A stretch of 32,251 nucleotides of DNA from Pseudomonadota bacterium (GTDB lineage Bacteria; Pseudomonadota; Alphaproteobacteria; SP197), in the NCBI GenBank assembly GCA_027592745.1, contig JAQCLG010000026.1, positions 1 through 32,251 on the forward strand, in the 5' to 3' direction. Position numbers and translations under genes: made by a program. The notes under the pieces are model-generated. The model searched no databases, was not told the DNA's origin, and was given only the letters and a program-made list of their open reading frames with translations. Each line of letters begins with the position of its first letter. Positions within the stretch are counted from its first letter, which is position 1. Of this stretch, positions 16,954 through 24,941 are shown piece after piece.

Positions 16954-18213
16954 TCAGCGGCGGCGCGCCATGCCGGCGATGTCGCGGTCCATCTGGTTGC
17001 GCAGGGCAAGGGCCGCACCGCTGCTGGAGGTGCGCGGCACCGGCACGTAGGGCGTCTGCTCCTCGTTCGGCGTCGCCGCCCGCTGCGTCATGCGCCACAG
17101 GGCGAAGACGCCCAGGGCTGCCATGGCCGCGGCGGGAAACCAGAAATAGCCCGACGGTCCCAGGATCGACATCGCGCCGCCGGCCAGCGCCGGCCCGGCG
17201 ATGCCGCCCAGGCCGTTGGCAAAGAGCAGGCCGCTGCTGGCGGCGACCATCTGGCGTGGCTCCAGATGGTCGTTGGTGTGGGCGACGGACAGTGTGTAGA
17301 GCGGGATCGCCATGCCGCCCACGACACCGACGCCCAGCATCAGCACCACGGGGTTGTCGCCGCCGTAGAGCGCGGCAAGGGCCGCCAGGGCAGCCCCCGC
17401 CAGGGTCGTGCCCGTGATCACCCGGCGCCGGTCGAAGATGTCGCTGAGTTGGCCCAGGGGCCATTGCAGCACCATGCCGCCCACGATCGAGGCAAAGGCA
17501 AACAGCGAGACGCTGGCAATCGGCATGCCGACCTTCTGGGCATAGACCGAGGCAAGCCAGATCAACGCGCCCGAAGTCGCGCCGTTCGTCACGCAGCCGA
17601 CCACGCCCAGGGGCGAGATGCGGTAGAGCTGGGTGAGCTTCAGCTTCTCGAGCTCGTGGAAGGCCGGTGCCGGATAGGCCGTCAGCGACAGCGGCACCAG
17701 GGCCAGCGAGACCATCACGGAAGCGGCGATGAACAGGTCGAAGCCGTCGGGATTGCCGATGTTGAGCAGCAGGGGCCCCAGCGCCATGCAGCCGGTCATG
17801 ACGATGACGTAGACCGACAGCAGCTGGCCGCGCGTGGCATTGGTCGAGCGTTCGTTCAGCCAGCTCTCGGCAACCACGAACAGGCCGAAGTAGCAGAAGC
17901 CGGTCAGCAGGCGCAGGGCGATCCATGCCACCGGATCGAGGAACACGGCATGCAGCAGCACGGCGATGGAGGCAAGCGAGGCCAGGGCGCCGAAGACGCG
18001 GATGTGGCCGACACGGGCGACCAGGCGCGGCACGATCATCGAGCCGATCAGGAAGCCGGCGAAATAGGCCGACATCACGACGCCGGTCACCAGGGCGGAG
18101 AAGTCCTCGGTTCCCGCGCGTACGCCCAGCAGCGAACCCTGCAGGCCGCTGCCCATCATGAACAGGGCGACACCCAGCAGCAGGGGCCAGACCGAAGAGA
18201 TGGCAGAGAACAT
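16954..18213 (-). CDS. MFS transporter, YcaD/UMF1-like
   Basis: A 419-residue transporter with about 12 hydrophobic helices. It starts at ATG 18213 (MFSAISSVWPLLLGVALFMM). Characteristic stretches are GSGLQGSLLGVRA, MSAYFAGFLIGSMIVPRLV, RVGHIRVFGALASLAS, and FVVAESWLNERSTNATRGQL, which match the YcaD-like major facilitator subgroup of unknown substrate. The cytoplasmic tail after residue about 385 is polar. It is divergent from the cyanophycin-synthetase-like gene with a 211-base gap, so it may move a substrate or product of that enzyme. That link rests only on position. Confidence 0.9.
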   Translation of the reverse strand: MFSAISSVWPLLLGVALFMMGSGLQGSLLGVRAGTEDFSALVTGVVMSAYFAGFLIGSMIVPRLVARVGHIRVFGALASLASIAVLLHAVFLDPVAWIALRLLTGFCYFGLFVVAESWLNERSTNATRGQLLSVYVIVMTGCMALGPLLLNIGNPDGFDLFIAASVMVSLALVPLSLTAYPAPAFHELEKLKLTQLYRISPLGVVGCVTNGATSGALIWLASVYAQKVGMPIASVSLFAFASIVGGMVLQWPLGQLSDIFDRRRVITGTTLAGAALAALAALYGGDNPVVLMLGVGVVGGMAIPLYTLSVAHTNDHLEPRQMVAASSGLLFANGLGGIAGPALAGGAMSILGPSGYFWFPAAAMAALGVFALWRMTQRAATPNEEQTPYVPVPRTSSSGAALALRNQMDRDIAGMARRR

Positions 18214-18424
18214 GGCGGTGGCTCTCGACGTGCGGTAGAGCGCGGCGTATCCCTTTTCCGGCGCGCTGATGTTACCGCATGCGACGATGCAATGCCCGCG
18301 CCGTGCGAGAACGGACCACAAAGAGGGGGCCAGAGCCGTGGCAGTCATTTTCCGGGCGGGGAAGCCCTTTCCCGATCCCTGCCCGCCGGCCGGCATCGCC
18401 GTCGGCTTCAACGCTTAGCCGGCC

Positions 18425-20287
18425 ATGGCGACATCGCGCATCTGGGAAGTTCTCCGCAGCGAAACCTTCGTTGGGCCCAATCCTGCGCTACCCTGTCGGG
18501 CGTTGCGGGTGCGGCTGGCGCTTGCCGTGCCCAGGCTGGGTCCCAGGCGTTTCGCGGCACTGCTCGAGGCGCTGGATGCCGTGCGCCGGCGACGCAAAGA
18601 TCTGCCCGGGCCTCTGCTTGCGTCCCTGATGGCGGAGCAGGGACAGGTCTCCAGTGCCGCGACCATTGCGGCCGTCACCGTGGAACTGCAGCGCATGTTC
18701 GGCGATCTGGTCAGCCGCGCCGTGGTCGGCGACATCGACGACGCGGGAGCATGTGTCATTGCCTGCGAGATCGAACAGGAGGTCCTGGGCAGCCTGGCGT
18801 TGCGTGCCGCCATGGCGATGGTGGCCCATGCTGTTGCGCGCGCGGCCCGCAGGCCCGAGGCGCTCGATTCTTTCATCGCACGCGCCGAGGCCGAAGCGCG
18901 CGACAGCGCCACCGCAGCGATCGTGCTGGGTGCGCGCGAGCGCGGCATTCCGGCCCGGCGGCTCCATCAGGGCCATCGCTTCGTCAACCATGTCCGCTTC
19001 AGCCACGGTCGCTATCAGCGCCAGGCCATCAGCACGATCACCGACGGCTGTTCGGCGGTTGCCGGGTCGGTGACCGGCAGCAAGAGCCAGACGGTTCTCC
19101 TTCTGCGCCGGCTGGGCCTTCCCGTGCCGCACCAGTTCGTTGCCGCCAGCGCGAAGGAAGCGCGGACAGCCGGGGAGCGGATCGGCTACCCGGTGGTGGT
19201 CAAGCCCGATCGCGGCACCGGTGGTGCCGGCATCACCGCGGATGTGCGCGACGAGACCGAGCTCGATGCCGCGTTCGGCCTTGCGACAAGCTACAGTTCC
19301 ACCGCGGTGGTGGAGGAGATGATTCCGGGCGAGGACCACCGCATGCTGGTCTGCGGCGGCAGGATGGTCGCGGCGACCCAGCGCCGCCGTGCCGCGGTGG
19401 TTGGTGATGGCCGCACCACCATCGCCGCGCTGATTGCCGCGGAAAACGCCAACCCGCGCCGGGGTCCTGCCGGTCAGGCCGACCTCGTGACGATCAAGCC
19501 GGATGCCGCCATGCGCACTCTGCTCGCCCGCGATGGCCTCGACCTTCGGAGCGTGCCGCCGGCAGGCCACCCGGTCCTGCTGCGCACCACGGCCAACATG
19601 AAGCTTGGCGGTTCGGTCGTGGCCGTCGACGATATCGTCCACCCCGACAACCAGCGCCTGGCGGAAGCCGCAGCACTGGGCCTTGGCCTCGACATCGCGG
19701 GTGTTGATCTCCTGATTCCCGATATCGCCGTCTCCTACCTCGACCAGCCCTGTGCCATCGTCGAGGTCAACATGAACCCGGGGCTGGCCTACGGCAGCTT
19801 CCCCGACGTCTTCCCCAGGGTGATCGACGGTGTCCTGGGCCAGCTCTTTGCCCCCGGCGAAACCGCAACGATGCCGCTGGTCGCCGTCGTGGGCTCTGCG
19901 CAGGGGCAGGGGCCGGCGACGGTCGCTGCCCTGGTTCGGGGGTTCGCCCTTGCGGGGCGCTGCGCGGCATGGTTCGACGGGCACGACCTGGGCATCGGCT
20001 GCGCCATCCAGCAGCGCGGTGTGGCCGAGGTGGCACTGGCCGCCGACATGATCCTGGGTCAGCCGCTCGCCGAGGCGGGCGTGCTGTTGTGCGAGGCACG
20101 GCACCTGCTGCGCCGCGGCCTGCCATGGGAAACGTGCGACACCGTGGTGTTCGCCGATGGCGCCGCCGCCGGCGAACTCGACTTCGTTGTCGCCGCGGCT
20201 GGCGGGCGCAGCTTCCAGGTCGGCGATGCGCCCGAGGCCACGGCCGCGGCCGTGATCGGCGCCCTGGGCCTTGGCGCGGTGAACTGA
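18425..20287 (+). CDS. Cyanophycin-synthetase-like ATP-grasp ligase with a degenerate, truncated Mur-ligase domain
   Basis: A 620-residue protein. Residues 1-165 resemble the CphA N domain (FVGPNP near 15, VTVELQRMFGDLV near 85). Residues about 165-475 are a CphA-type ATP-grasp core: SATAAIVLGARERGIPARRL, TDGCSAVAGSVTGSKSQTVL, VVVKPDRGTGGAGI with the ATP-binding Lys260, GEDHRMLVCGGRMVAA, VVGDGRTTI, LRTTANMKLGG, and the metal-binding IVEVNMNPG. Residues about 483-590 align with the start of the Mur-ligase half, but the P-loop usually GTNGKTTT reads GSAQGQGPAT, and about 200-300 C-terminal residues are missing. CphA1 makes Asp-Arg polymer with both halves; CphA2 joins beta-Asp-Arg units with the ATP-grasp half alone. 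This protein can have at most one ligase site. Substrates are unknown. No strong ribosome site is seen before ATG 18425, which follows an in-frame stop closely. Confidence 0.85.
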   Translation: MATSRIWEVLRSETFVGPNPALPCRALRVRLALAVPRLGPRRFAALLEALDAVRRRRKDLPGPLLASLMAEQGQVSSAATIAAVTVELQRMFGDLVSRAVVGDIDDAGACVIACEIEQEVLGSLALRAAMAMVAHAVARAARRPEALDSFIARAEAEARDSATAAIVLGARERGIPARRLHQGHRFVNHVRFSHGRYQRQAISTITDGCSAVAGSVTGSKSQTVLLLRRLGLPVPHQFVAASAKEARTAGERIGYPVVVKPDRGTGGAGITADVRDETELDAAFGLATSYSSTAVVEEMIPGEDHRMLVCGGRMVAATQRRRAAVVGDGRTTIAALIAAENANPRRGPAGQADLVTIKPDAAMRTLLARDGLDLRSVPPAGHPVLLRTTANMKLGGSVVAVDDIVHPDNQRLAEAAALGLGLDIAGVDLLIPDIAVSYLDQPCAIVEVNMNPGLAYGSFPDVFPRVIDGVLGQLFAPGETATMPLVAVVGSAQGQGPATVAALVRGFALAGRCAAWFDGHDLGIGCAIQQRGVAEVALAADMILGQPLAEAGVLLCEARHLLRRGLPWETCDTVVFADGAAAGELDFVVAAAGGRSFQVGDAPEATAAAVIGALGLGAVN

Positions 20288-20292
20288 CGGCT

Positions 20293-21048
20293 TCAGATAC
20301 CGACGATGGTGTCGCCGCCGTTGGGACTGATGCACTGGCCGGTGATGAAGCTCGCCCGCTCCGAGGCCAGGAAGACCACCGCCTCGCACATCTCCTCGGG
20401 CTGCGCCCAGCGGCCCAGCGGAATCAGCTTGGCGCGGTCGTCGATATAGTCCTTGCCCTTGTGCACCGTCATCTCGGTCAGCACGCAGCCGGGGGCCACC
20501 GCGTTGACGCGGATGTTCCAGGGCGCCAGTTCCTTGGCCCAGGTCTTGGTCAGGCCGAGCAGTGCGGCCTTGGCGCCGCAGTGCTGGGAATCGGAATGAT
20601 GGCCGGTCATGCCCCAGATCGAGGAGATGTTGACGATGGCGCCGCCGCCGCGCGCCTTCATGCCCGGCACCACGGCCTGGGTGGCAAAGAAGCTGCCCTT
20701 CACGTGGACGCCGAAGCCGCGGTCGAAATCGGCCTCGCTGGTGCCTTCGAGCGTGCCGCCAAGGCCGATGCCGGCATTGTTGACCAGGATGTCGATGCGT
20801 CCCAGCGTGGCCTCGGCGTGTGCGATCGCGGCCTGCATGGCGGCGATGTCGGCGATGTCGCAGACGATGGTGTGCACCGTCGCGCCGGTCGCGGCCACCT
20901 TCCTTGTCGCATCGGCGGCCAGACCCGGATCGATGTCGTGGATCACGATGGTCGCGCCGCGCTGCGCCATCAGCAGCGCATCGACCAGGCCCATGCCCCG
21001 GCCCGAGCCGGTGATCAGGGCGACCTTGCCCGCGAATTCTTCCGTCAT
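20293..21048 (-). CDS. SDR family protein with His replacing the catalytic Tyr
   Basis: A 251-residue classical-length SDR. Cofactor motif GSGRGMGL near residue 14, Asp-containing strand end HDID (suggests NAD), LVNNAGIG, and the Ser strand IVNISSIWG are present. Where YxxxK is expected the sequence is QHCGAKAALLGLTK: the Lys is kept but the Tyr position is His (CAC; one base from TAC). The C-terminus ends ITGQCISPNGGDTIVGI, normal for the family. It converges with the CphA-like gene (5 bases between stops) and is divergent from the PLP decarboxylase gene. It could be a low-activity or non-catalytic SDR, or the change could be a base error. Confidence 0.88.
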   Translation of the reverse strand: MTEEFAGKVALITGSGRGMGLVDALLMAQRGATIVIHDIDPGLAADATRKVAATGATVHTIVCDIADIAAMQAAIAHAEATLGRIDILVNNAGIGLGGTLEGTSEADFDRGFGVHVKGSFFATQAVVPGMKARGGGAIVNISSIWGMTGHHSDSQHCGAKAALLGLTKTWAKELAPWNIRVNAVAPGCVLTEMTVHKGKDYIDDRAKLIPLGRWAQPEEMCEAVVFLASERASFITGQCISPNGGDTIVGI

Positions 21049-21092
21049 TCCGCTTCCCCCGTTGGCACCGGCTCCCCCGCCAGCGTGGCCAG

Positions 21093-21100
21093 GCTAGCGC
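21093..21100 (-). promoter_or_regulatory. Partial copy of the GCGCTAG motif facing the SDR gene
   Basis: On the minus strand this reads GCGCTAGC, matching 7 bases of the 10-base element at 21121-21130 and forming with it an inverted pair (7-base arms, 20 bases apart). It is 44 bases before the SDR start. Confidence 0.35.
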
Positions 21101-21120
21101 GTCGTGCCGGCAGCGTCACT

Positions 21121-21130
21121 GCGCTAGAGT
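21121..21130 (+). promoter_or_regulatory. Shared element GCGCTAGAGT upstream of the PLP decarboxylase gene
   Basis: This exact 10-mer lies 26 bases before ATG 21157. The same 10-mer recurs at 24901-24910 and, with one change, on the minus strand at 24864-24873. TAGAGT could be a -10 box (4 of 6 matches), or the whole could be an operator. The -35 region here is weak. Confidence 0.55.
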
Positions 21131-21156
21131 GGGAACGATAGGGGGAGGAAACAGCC

Positions 21157-22422
21157 ATGGCGCAAGAGGAAACCAACCGGGTCTTTGCGGAGCAGGGCAG
21201 GGATGCCCGCACCCTGTTCGCCGAGATGGATGCCATCGCATCGGCCGACCAGCGCTGGGACGACCCGAGGAACCTGAAGGCCTCCTACTGGGCGGGAGAC
21301 GACGTGGTGGCCGTCATGCACGAGGCCTATGCCCGCCATGTCGACGACAACGCCATCTACGGCGCCTCGCTCTTTCCCAGCCTCGTGCGCTACGAGGCAG
21401 AGGTCGTGGCGATGGCCCTCGACATGCTGGAGGCCCCGGAAGGTGCGGCCGGGGGCATCACCACGGGCGGCACCGAGAGTATCCTGATGGCCGTGCGCAC
21501 GGCGCGGGACTGGGCGCGTATCCACCGGCCCGGCGCCGCACATCCCGAGATCATCCTGCCCGAGACCGCCCATCCGGCCTTCGAGAAGGCGGCGCAGGTC
21601 GTCGGCATGGCCGTGGTACGCATGACACGCAGCCCGGACTGGCGTGCCGATGTCGCCGCGATGGAAGCCGCCATCGGAGCGAACACGGTCATGCTCGTCG
21701 GCTCGGCGCCGCCCTATCCCTACGGCATCGTCGATCCCATCGCCGGGATCGCCGCGCTGGCCGTGGCCCATGGTCTGTGGATGCATGTCGACGGCTGCAT
21801 CGGCGGCTTCCTGCTGCCCTTCCTGGCAGACCTGGGCGAGCCGGTGCCGCCCTTCGACTTCCGGGTCCCCGGCGTCGATTCGATCTCGGCCGATCTCCAC
21901 AAGTTCGGCTACAGCGGCCGGGGTGCCTCGCTGCTGCTGCTGCGCGAGCGCGCCAACGAGGACTTCCAGCGCTTCAGTTCCGATGCCTGGCCCTCGGGCA
22001 CCTACAGCACGCTGAACTTCGGCGGCTCGCGCAACGGCGGCGCCATCGCCTCGTCCTGGGCGGTGATGCGTTATCTCGGACGCGCCGGCTACCGCGAGCG
22101 CGTCGCCGCGATCGTGGCGACCAAACGCGCCATCGCGGAAGGCCTTGCCGCCGACGGCCGCCTTGCGGTCCTGGGCAGGCCGGAGGGCGCCAACATCTGC
22201 ATCGTGTCGGACACGCTCGACATGGTCGCGGTGGCCGAAGGGCTGGACGAGAAGGGCTGGCTCACCGGGCGCCTGCAGCGTCCCGCGGGCCTGCTCTTGC
22301 TCATCACGCCGCGCCACGCCGGGATCGAAGGCAGCCTGCTGGCCGACCTCCGCGCCGTCGCCGACGAGGTCGCCTCGGGGCGGCGCAGCGCCCGGGGTTC
22401 CCAGGCGGTCTACGTCGGCTGA
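21157..22422 (+). CDS. PLP-dependent decarboxylase/lyase, sphingosine-1-phosphate lyase-like group
   Basis: A 421-residue group II fold-type I PLP enzyme. The phosphate-binding turn is TTGGTES (residues 102-108), the pyridine-N Asp is D212 in MHVDGCIGGF, and the Schiff-base Lys is K249 in SADLHKFGYS. The motif set matches sphinganine-1-phosphate lyase and the related glutamate/aromatic decarboxylase superfamily. A bacterial soluble protein of this length could be a lyase or an amino-acid decarboxylase; the substrate is not readable. ATG 21157 has a strong GGGGGAGG ribosome site. It is convergent with ureC (4 bases between stops) and shares an upstream 10-base element with ureAB and the class III aminotransferase. 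Confidence 0.88.
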   Translation: MAQEETNRVFAEQGRDARTLFAEMDAIASADQRWDDPRNLKASYWAGDDVVAVMHEAYARHVDDNAIYGASLFPSLVRYEAEVVAMALDMLEAPEGAAGGITTGGTESILMAVRTARDWARIHRPGAAHPEIILPETAHPAFEKAAQVVGMAVVRMTRSPDWRADVAAMEAAIGANTVMLVGSAPPYPYGIVDPIAGIAALAVAHGLWMHVDGCIGGFLLPFLADLGEPVPPFDFRVPGVDSISADLHKFGYSGRGASLLLLRERANEDFQRFSSDAWPSGTYSTLNFGGSRNGGAIASSWAVMRYLGRAGYRERVAAIVATKRAIAEGLAADGRLAVLGRPEGANICIVSDTLDMVAVAEGLDEKGWLTGRLQRPAGLLLLITPRHAGIEGSLLADLRAVADEVASGRRSARGSQAVYVG

Positions 22423-22426
22423 TGCT

Positions 22427-24136
22427 TCAACGCAGGAAGTAGCGCCTGTTGAGGGTGACGTTGCGCACGGGCTCGCTGGTCGCGTGTTCGCCGTCGGCAA
22501 AGACCTCAAAGGTCTGGGGATCGACGCGGATCTCGGGCAGCGCGTCGTTGCGTACCATGTCGGCCTTGGTCAGCCGGCGCACCGGCCCCGTCGCCAGCAT
22601 CGGCTTGGAGACGTTCCAACGCCCGGCCATGTCGTTGTCGATCGCGCTGCGATGGACGAAGATCGCCGAGAGCGTATCGGGCGCGCTTCCCGTGGCGGGC
22701 CAGCTTGCCCGGTAGACGTTGGGTTCGCAGACCGAAAGCGAGGCCGCGGCATCGCCCAGCGGACGCCAGACCTCGGCGCCGCATTTCAGCACCTGGCTCG
22801 GCTTGACGCCGAAGAAGGCCGGCTGCCAGAGCACGATATCGGCCATCTTGCCGATCTCCAGGCTGCCGACGTGGTCGGCGATGCCGAAGGTGATCGCGGG
22901 ATTGATCGTGGTCTTGGCGAGGTAACGCAGGATGCGCGCGTTGTCGGCGTTGCCGTAGGGTTCGCCCGGCAGTGGCCCGCGCTCGTCCTTCATCTTGGAG
23001 GCCAGGCGCCACATGCCGGCGATCACGTCCATCGTGCGTCCCATGCCCTCGGCGTCCGAACCCGCCATGGAGATGGCGCCCAGATCGTGCAGCACATCCT
23101 CGGCGGCCATGGTCTGGGGCCGCAGCCGGCTCTCGGCGAAAGCGACGTCCTCGGCGATGTCGCCGCGCAGGGTGTGGCAGAGCATCATCATGTCGAGATG
23201 CTCGTCGAAGGCGTTCAGGGTGAACGGGTTGGTCGGGCTGGTCGAGCTGGGCAGGCAGTTGGCTTCGCCGTTGCAGCGGATGATGTCGGGCGCATGGCCG
23301 CCGCCGGCACCCTCGGTGTGGTACATGTGGATGGTGCGCCCGGCGATCGCGGCCATGGTCGATTCGAAGAAGCCGGCCTCGTTCATGCCGTCGGTGTGGA
23401 GCTGGACCTGGAAGTCGAGGTCGTCGGCGACGCTGAGGCAGGTGTCGATCACCGCCGGCATGGCGCCGAGATCCTCGTGGATCTTCACGCCGATCACGCC
23501 GCAGGAGATCTGCTCGGCGATCGCCTCGGGCCGCGAGGCGCCGCCGCGGCTGAACAGGCCGAAGTTCATGGGCAGGGCGTCGAGCGCCTTCAGCATCTTG
23601 GCATTGGCCCATTCGCCGCCGCTGTCGATCGACCAGGCGCCCGGCCAGCCGCCCCCGATCATGGTGGTCAGGCCCGAGGACAGCGCGTGCCAGACCTCGG
23701 CGGGCTGGCCGTAATGGGCATGGACGTCGATGCCGCCGGGGGTGGCGATCAGGCCCTGGCCGCTGAAGTGCTTGGTCAGCGGGCCGATCGTCATGCCCGG
23801 GCTGACCCCGGCCATCACCGCCGGGTTGCCCGCCTTGCCGATGGCGCAGATGCGGCCGTCGCGGATGCCGATGTCGGCCTTGAAGATGCCCTGCACCGGG
23901 CACATCAGCACGACGTTGAGGACGACCGCCTCCAGCGCGCCGTCGGCGATGGTGGCGCGTCCCTCGATGCCGTTGCCGTCGCGCAGCGTCTTGCCGACGC
24001 CGGTGATGCCTTCCTCGCCATAGGTGCCCAGATCGCGCTCGATCCGTGCCAGCAGGCTGGTGTCGCCCAGGCGGATTCGGTCGCCCGTGGTCGGTCCGAA
24101 CATCTGTGCGTAGCGCGCCCGCGTCATCCTTGCCAT
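22427..24136 (-). CDS. ureC: Divergent urease alpha subunit (amidohydrolase)
   Basis: A 569-residue urease alpha-type nickel amidohydrolase. The metal and catalytic set is retained: His139/His141 (GGIDVHAH), Lys218 for carbamylation and His220 (GVKIHED), His247, His273 (YHTEGAGGGHAPD), flap Cys320-His321 and Arg337, and Asp361 (GSDAEGMGR). Against the Klebsiella protein as I recall it, the loop after GGG is changed: canonical GTGPAAGTHATTCTPG is replaced by WPGAWSIDSGGEW and is about four residues shorter, and CHHL is CHTL. That loop contributes the Ala contacts to urea, so the substrate may differ. It starts 3 bases after the ureAB stop, so the two are translationally linked. No ureDEFG genes are in the window. 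Confidence 0.88.
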   Translation of the reverse strand: MARMTRARYAQMFGPTTGDRIRLGDTSLLARIERDLGTYGEEGITGVGKTLRDGNGIEGRATIADGALEAVVLNVVLMCPVQGIFKADIGIRDGRICAIGKAGNPAVMAGVSPGMTIGPLTKHFSGQGLIATPGGIDVHAHYGQPAEVWHALSSGLTTMIGGGWPGAWSIDSGGEWANAKMLKALDALPMNFGLFSRGGASRPEAIAEQISCGVIGVKIHEDLGAMPAVIDTCLSVADDLDFQVQLHTDGMNEAGFFESTMAAIAGRTIHMYHTEGAGGGHAPDIIRCNGEANCLPSSTSPTNPFTLNAFDEHLDMMMLCHTLRGDIAEDVAFAESRLRPQTMAAEDVLHDLGAISMAGSDAEGMGRTMDVIAGMWRLASKMKDERGPLPGEPYGNADNARILRYLAKTTINPAITFGIADHVGSLEIGKMADIVLWQPAFFGVKPSQVLKCGAEVWRPLGDAAASLSVCEPNVYRASWPATGSAPDTLSAIFVHRSAIDNDMAGRWNVSKPMLATGPVRRLTKADMVRNDALPEIRVDPQTFEVFADGEHATSEPVRNVTLNRRYFLR

Positions 24137-24139
24137 GGC

Positions 24140-24835
24140 TCAGGCCCCCCGGAAGCCGCGCTGGCGGGCGCGTTCGAGGGCGGCCTCGCGGACCGCGGGA
24201 TCGTGGATCGAACCTTCGGTCAGGCGGTTGAGGCCGGTCAGGTCGCCGGTGCCGGCGATGGCGGTCAGCGCGATCTCCCTGGACCCTCCGGGATCGAACC
24301 GGGCGGTGGCGCCGGCCGGCAGGTCGAGGCGGAAACCGAAGGCGCCCGCCCGGTCGAACTCCAGCTCCCGATTGGCTTCGAAGAAATGATAGTGGCTGGA
24401 GACGTGGACCGGGCGGTCGCCGGTGTTGCAAACCACCAGCGTCTTCTTCTCTCCTGCCACGTTGAGTTCGATCTCGCCCTCCTCGGTCAGGATCTCGCCG
24501 GCGACCACGGCGGCTTCGACCGCCTCCTTGCCCGGCCGGATCGGCTGCCAGACGGTGATCGTCTTGGCGCCGTCCTCGAACAGCCCGTCGACGTTGATCA
24601 GGCCGACCATCCCGGCGACGCCGGGCATGACGTCGTCGGTGGTCAGGATGCGCGAACCCAGGCTGATGCATTCAGCCAGCGACAGGCCGTCGCGCGCAGC
24701 CTCGAGCAGGGTGTCGGTGATCAGCGCCACCGCCTCTGGGTGGTTGAGCCTGACGCCGCGGGCACGCCGTTTCCTGGCCAGTTCGGCGGCGGTGAAGATC
24801 ACCAGCCGCTCCATTTCCGTGGGTGTCAGCATCAT
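24140..24835 (-). CDS. ureAB: Fused urease gamma-beta subunit
   Basis: A 231-residue fusion. Residues 1-100 are the gamma subunit (LTPTEMERLVIFTAAELARK, RGVRLNHPEAVALI, DDVMPGVAGM, TITVWQPIR). Residues about 107-210 are the beta subunit (GEIELNVAGEKKTLVVCNTG, SSHYHFFEANRELEFDR, RLDLPAGATARFDPGGSREI, LTGLNRLTEG). Gamma-beta fusions occur in Helicobacter and in the second urease of some actinobacteria and proteobacteria. ATG 24835 (tandem ATG at 24832) has GGGAGA upstream. It forms an operon with ureC and is divergent from the aminotransferase gene, with a mirrored promoter motif between them. The two subunits are structural; activity needs nickel-insertion proteins encoded elsewhere. Confidence 0.9.
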   Translation of the reverse strand: MMLTPTEMERLVIFTAAELARKRRARGVRLNHPEAVALITDTLLEAARDGLSLAECISLGSRILTTDDVMPGVAGMVGLINVDGLFEDGAKTITVWQPIRPGKEAVEAAVVAGEILTEEGEIELNVAGEKKTLVVCNTGDRPVHVSSHYHFFEANRELEFDRAGAFGFRLDLPAGATARFDPGGSREIALTAIAGTGDLTGLNRLTEGSIHDPAVREAALERARQRGFRGA

Positions 24836-24863
24836 CGCCCGCTCTCCCGGTGCCTTGCTGCGC

Positions 24864-24892
24864 CACTCTAGCGTTCCTTCTGGCAGCGCCAA
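24864..24892 (-). promoter_or_regulatory. Promoter-like element for ureAB-ureC
   Basis: On the minus strand TTGGCG (24892-24887), a 16-base spacer and TAGAGT (24870-24865) form a fair -35/-10 pair. The CGCTAGAGT core (24873-24865) is the reverse-strand twin of the element at 24901-24910 and ends 29 bases before ATG 24835. Together the two form a perfect 9-base inverted repeat with 28 bases between the arms. Confidence 0.55.
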
Positions 24893-24900
24893 GCGCAGAA

Positions 24901-24910
24901 GCGCTAGAGT
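24901..24910 (+). promoter_or_regulatory. Shared element GCGCTAGAGT upstream of the class III aminotransferase gene
   Basis: Identical to 21121-21130 and facing the aminotransferase, 31 bases before ATG 24942. As an inverted pair with 24865-24873 it may bind a dimeric regulator or mark two back-to-back promoters. Confidence 0.55.
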
Positions 24911-24941
24911 TGCCCAAGGGACAGGAACAGGGGAGGCGGTG

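Noticed and set aside
18425-20287. Calling the ligase a true cyanophycin synthetase (cphA)
   Set aside because: The second ATP site is degenerate, the Mur half is truncated, and no cyanophycinase gene is nearby, so the product cannot be assumed to be cyanophycin.
18488-20389. 633-codon minus-strand open frame opposite the CphA-like gene
   Set aside because: Antisense shadow of a gene with strong ATP-grasp motifs.
22145-24871. 908-codon open frame on the plus strand across the urease genes
   Set aside because: It is an antisense frame kept open by high GC content. The minus strand encodes urease with full motifs, and the plus-strand product has no recognisable domain.
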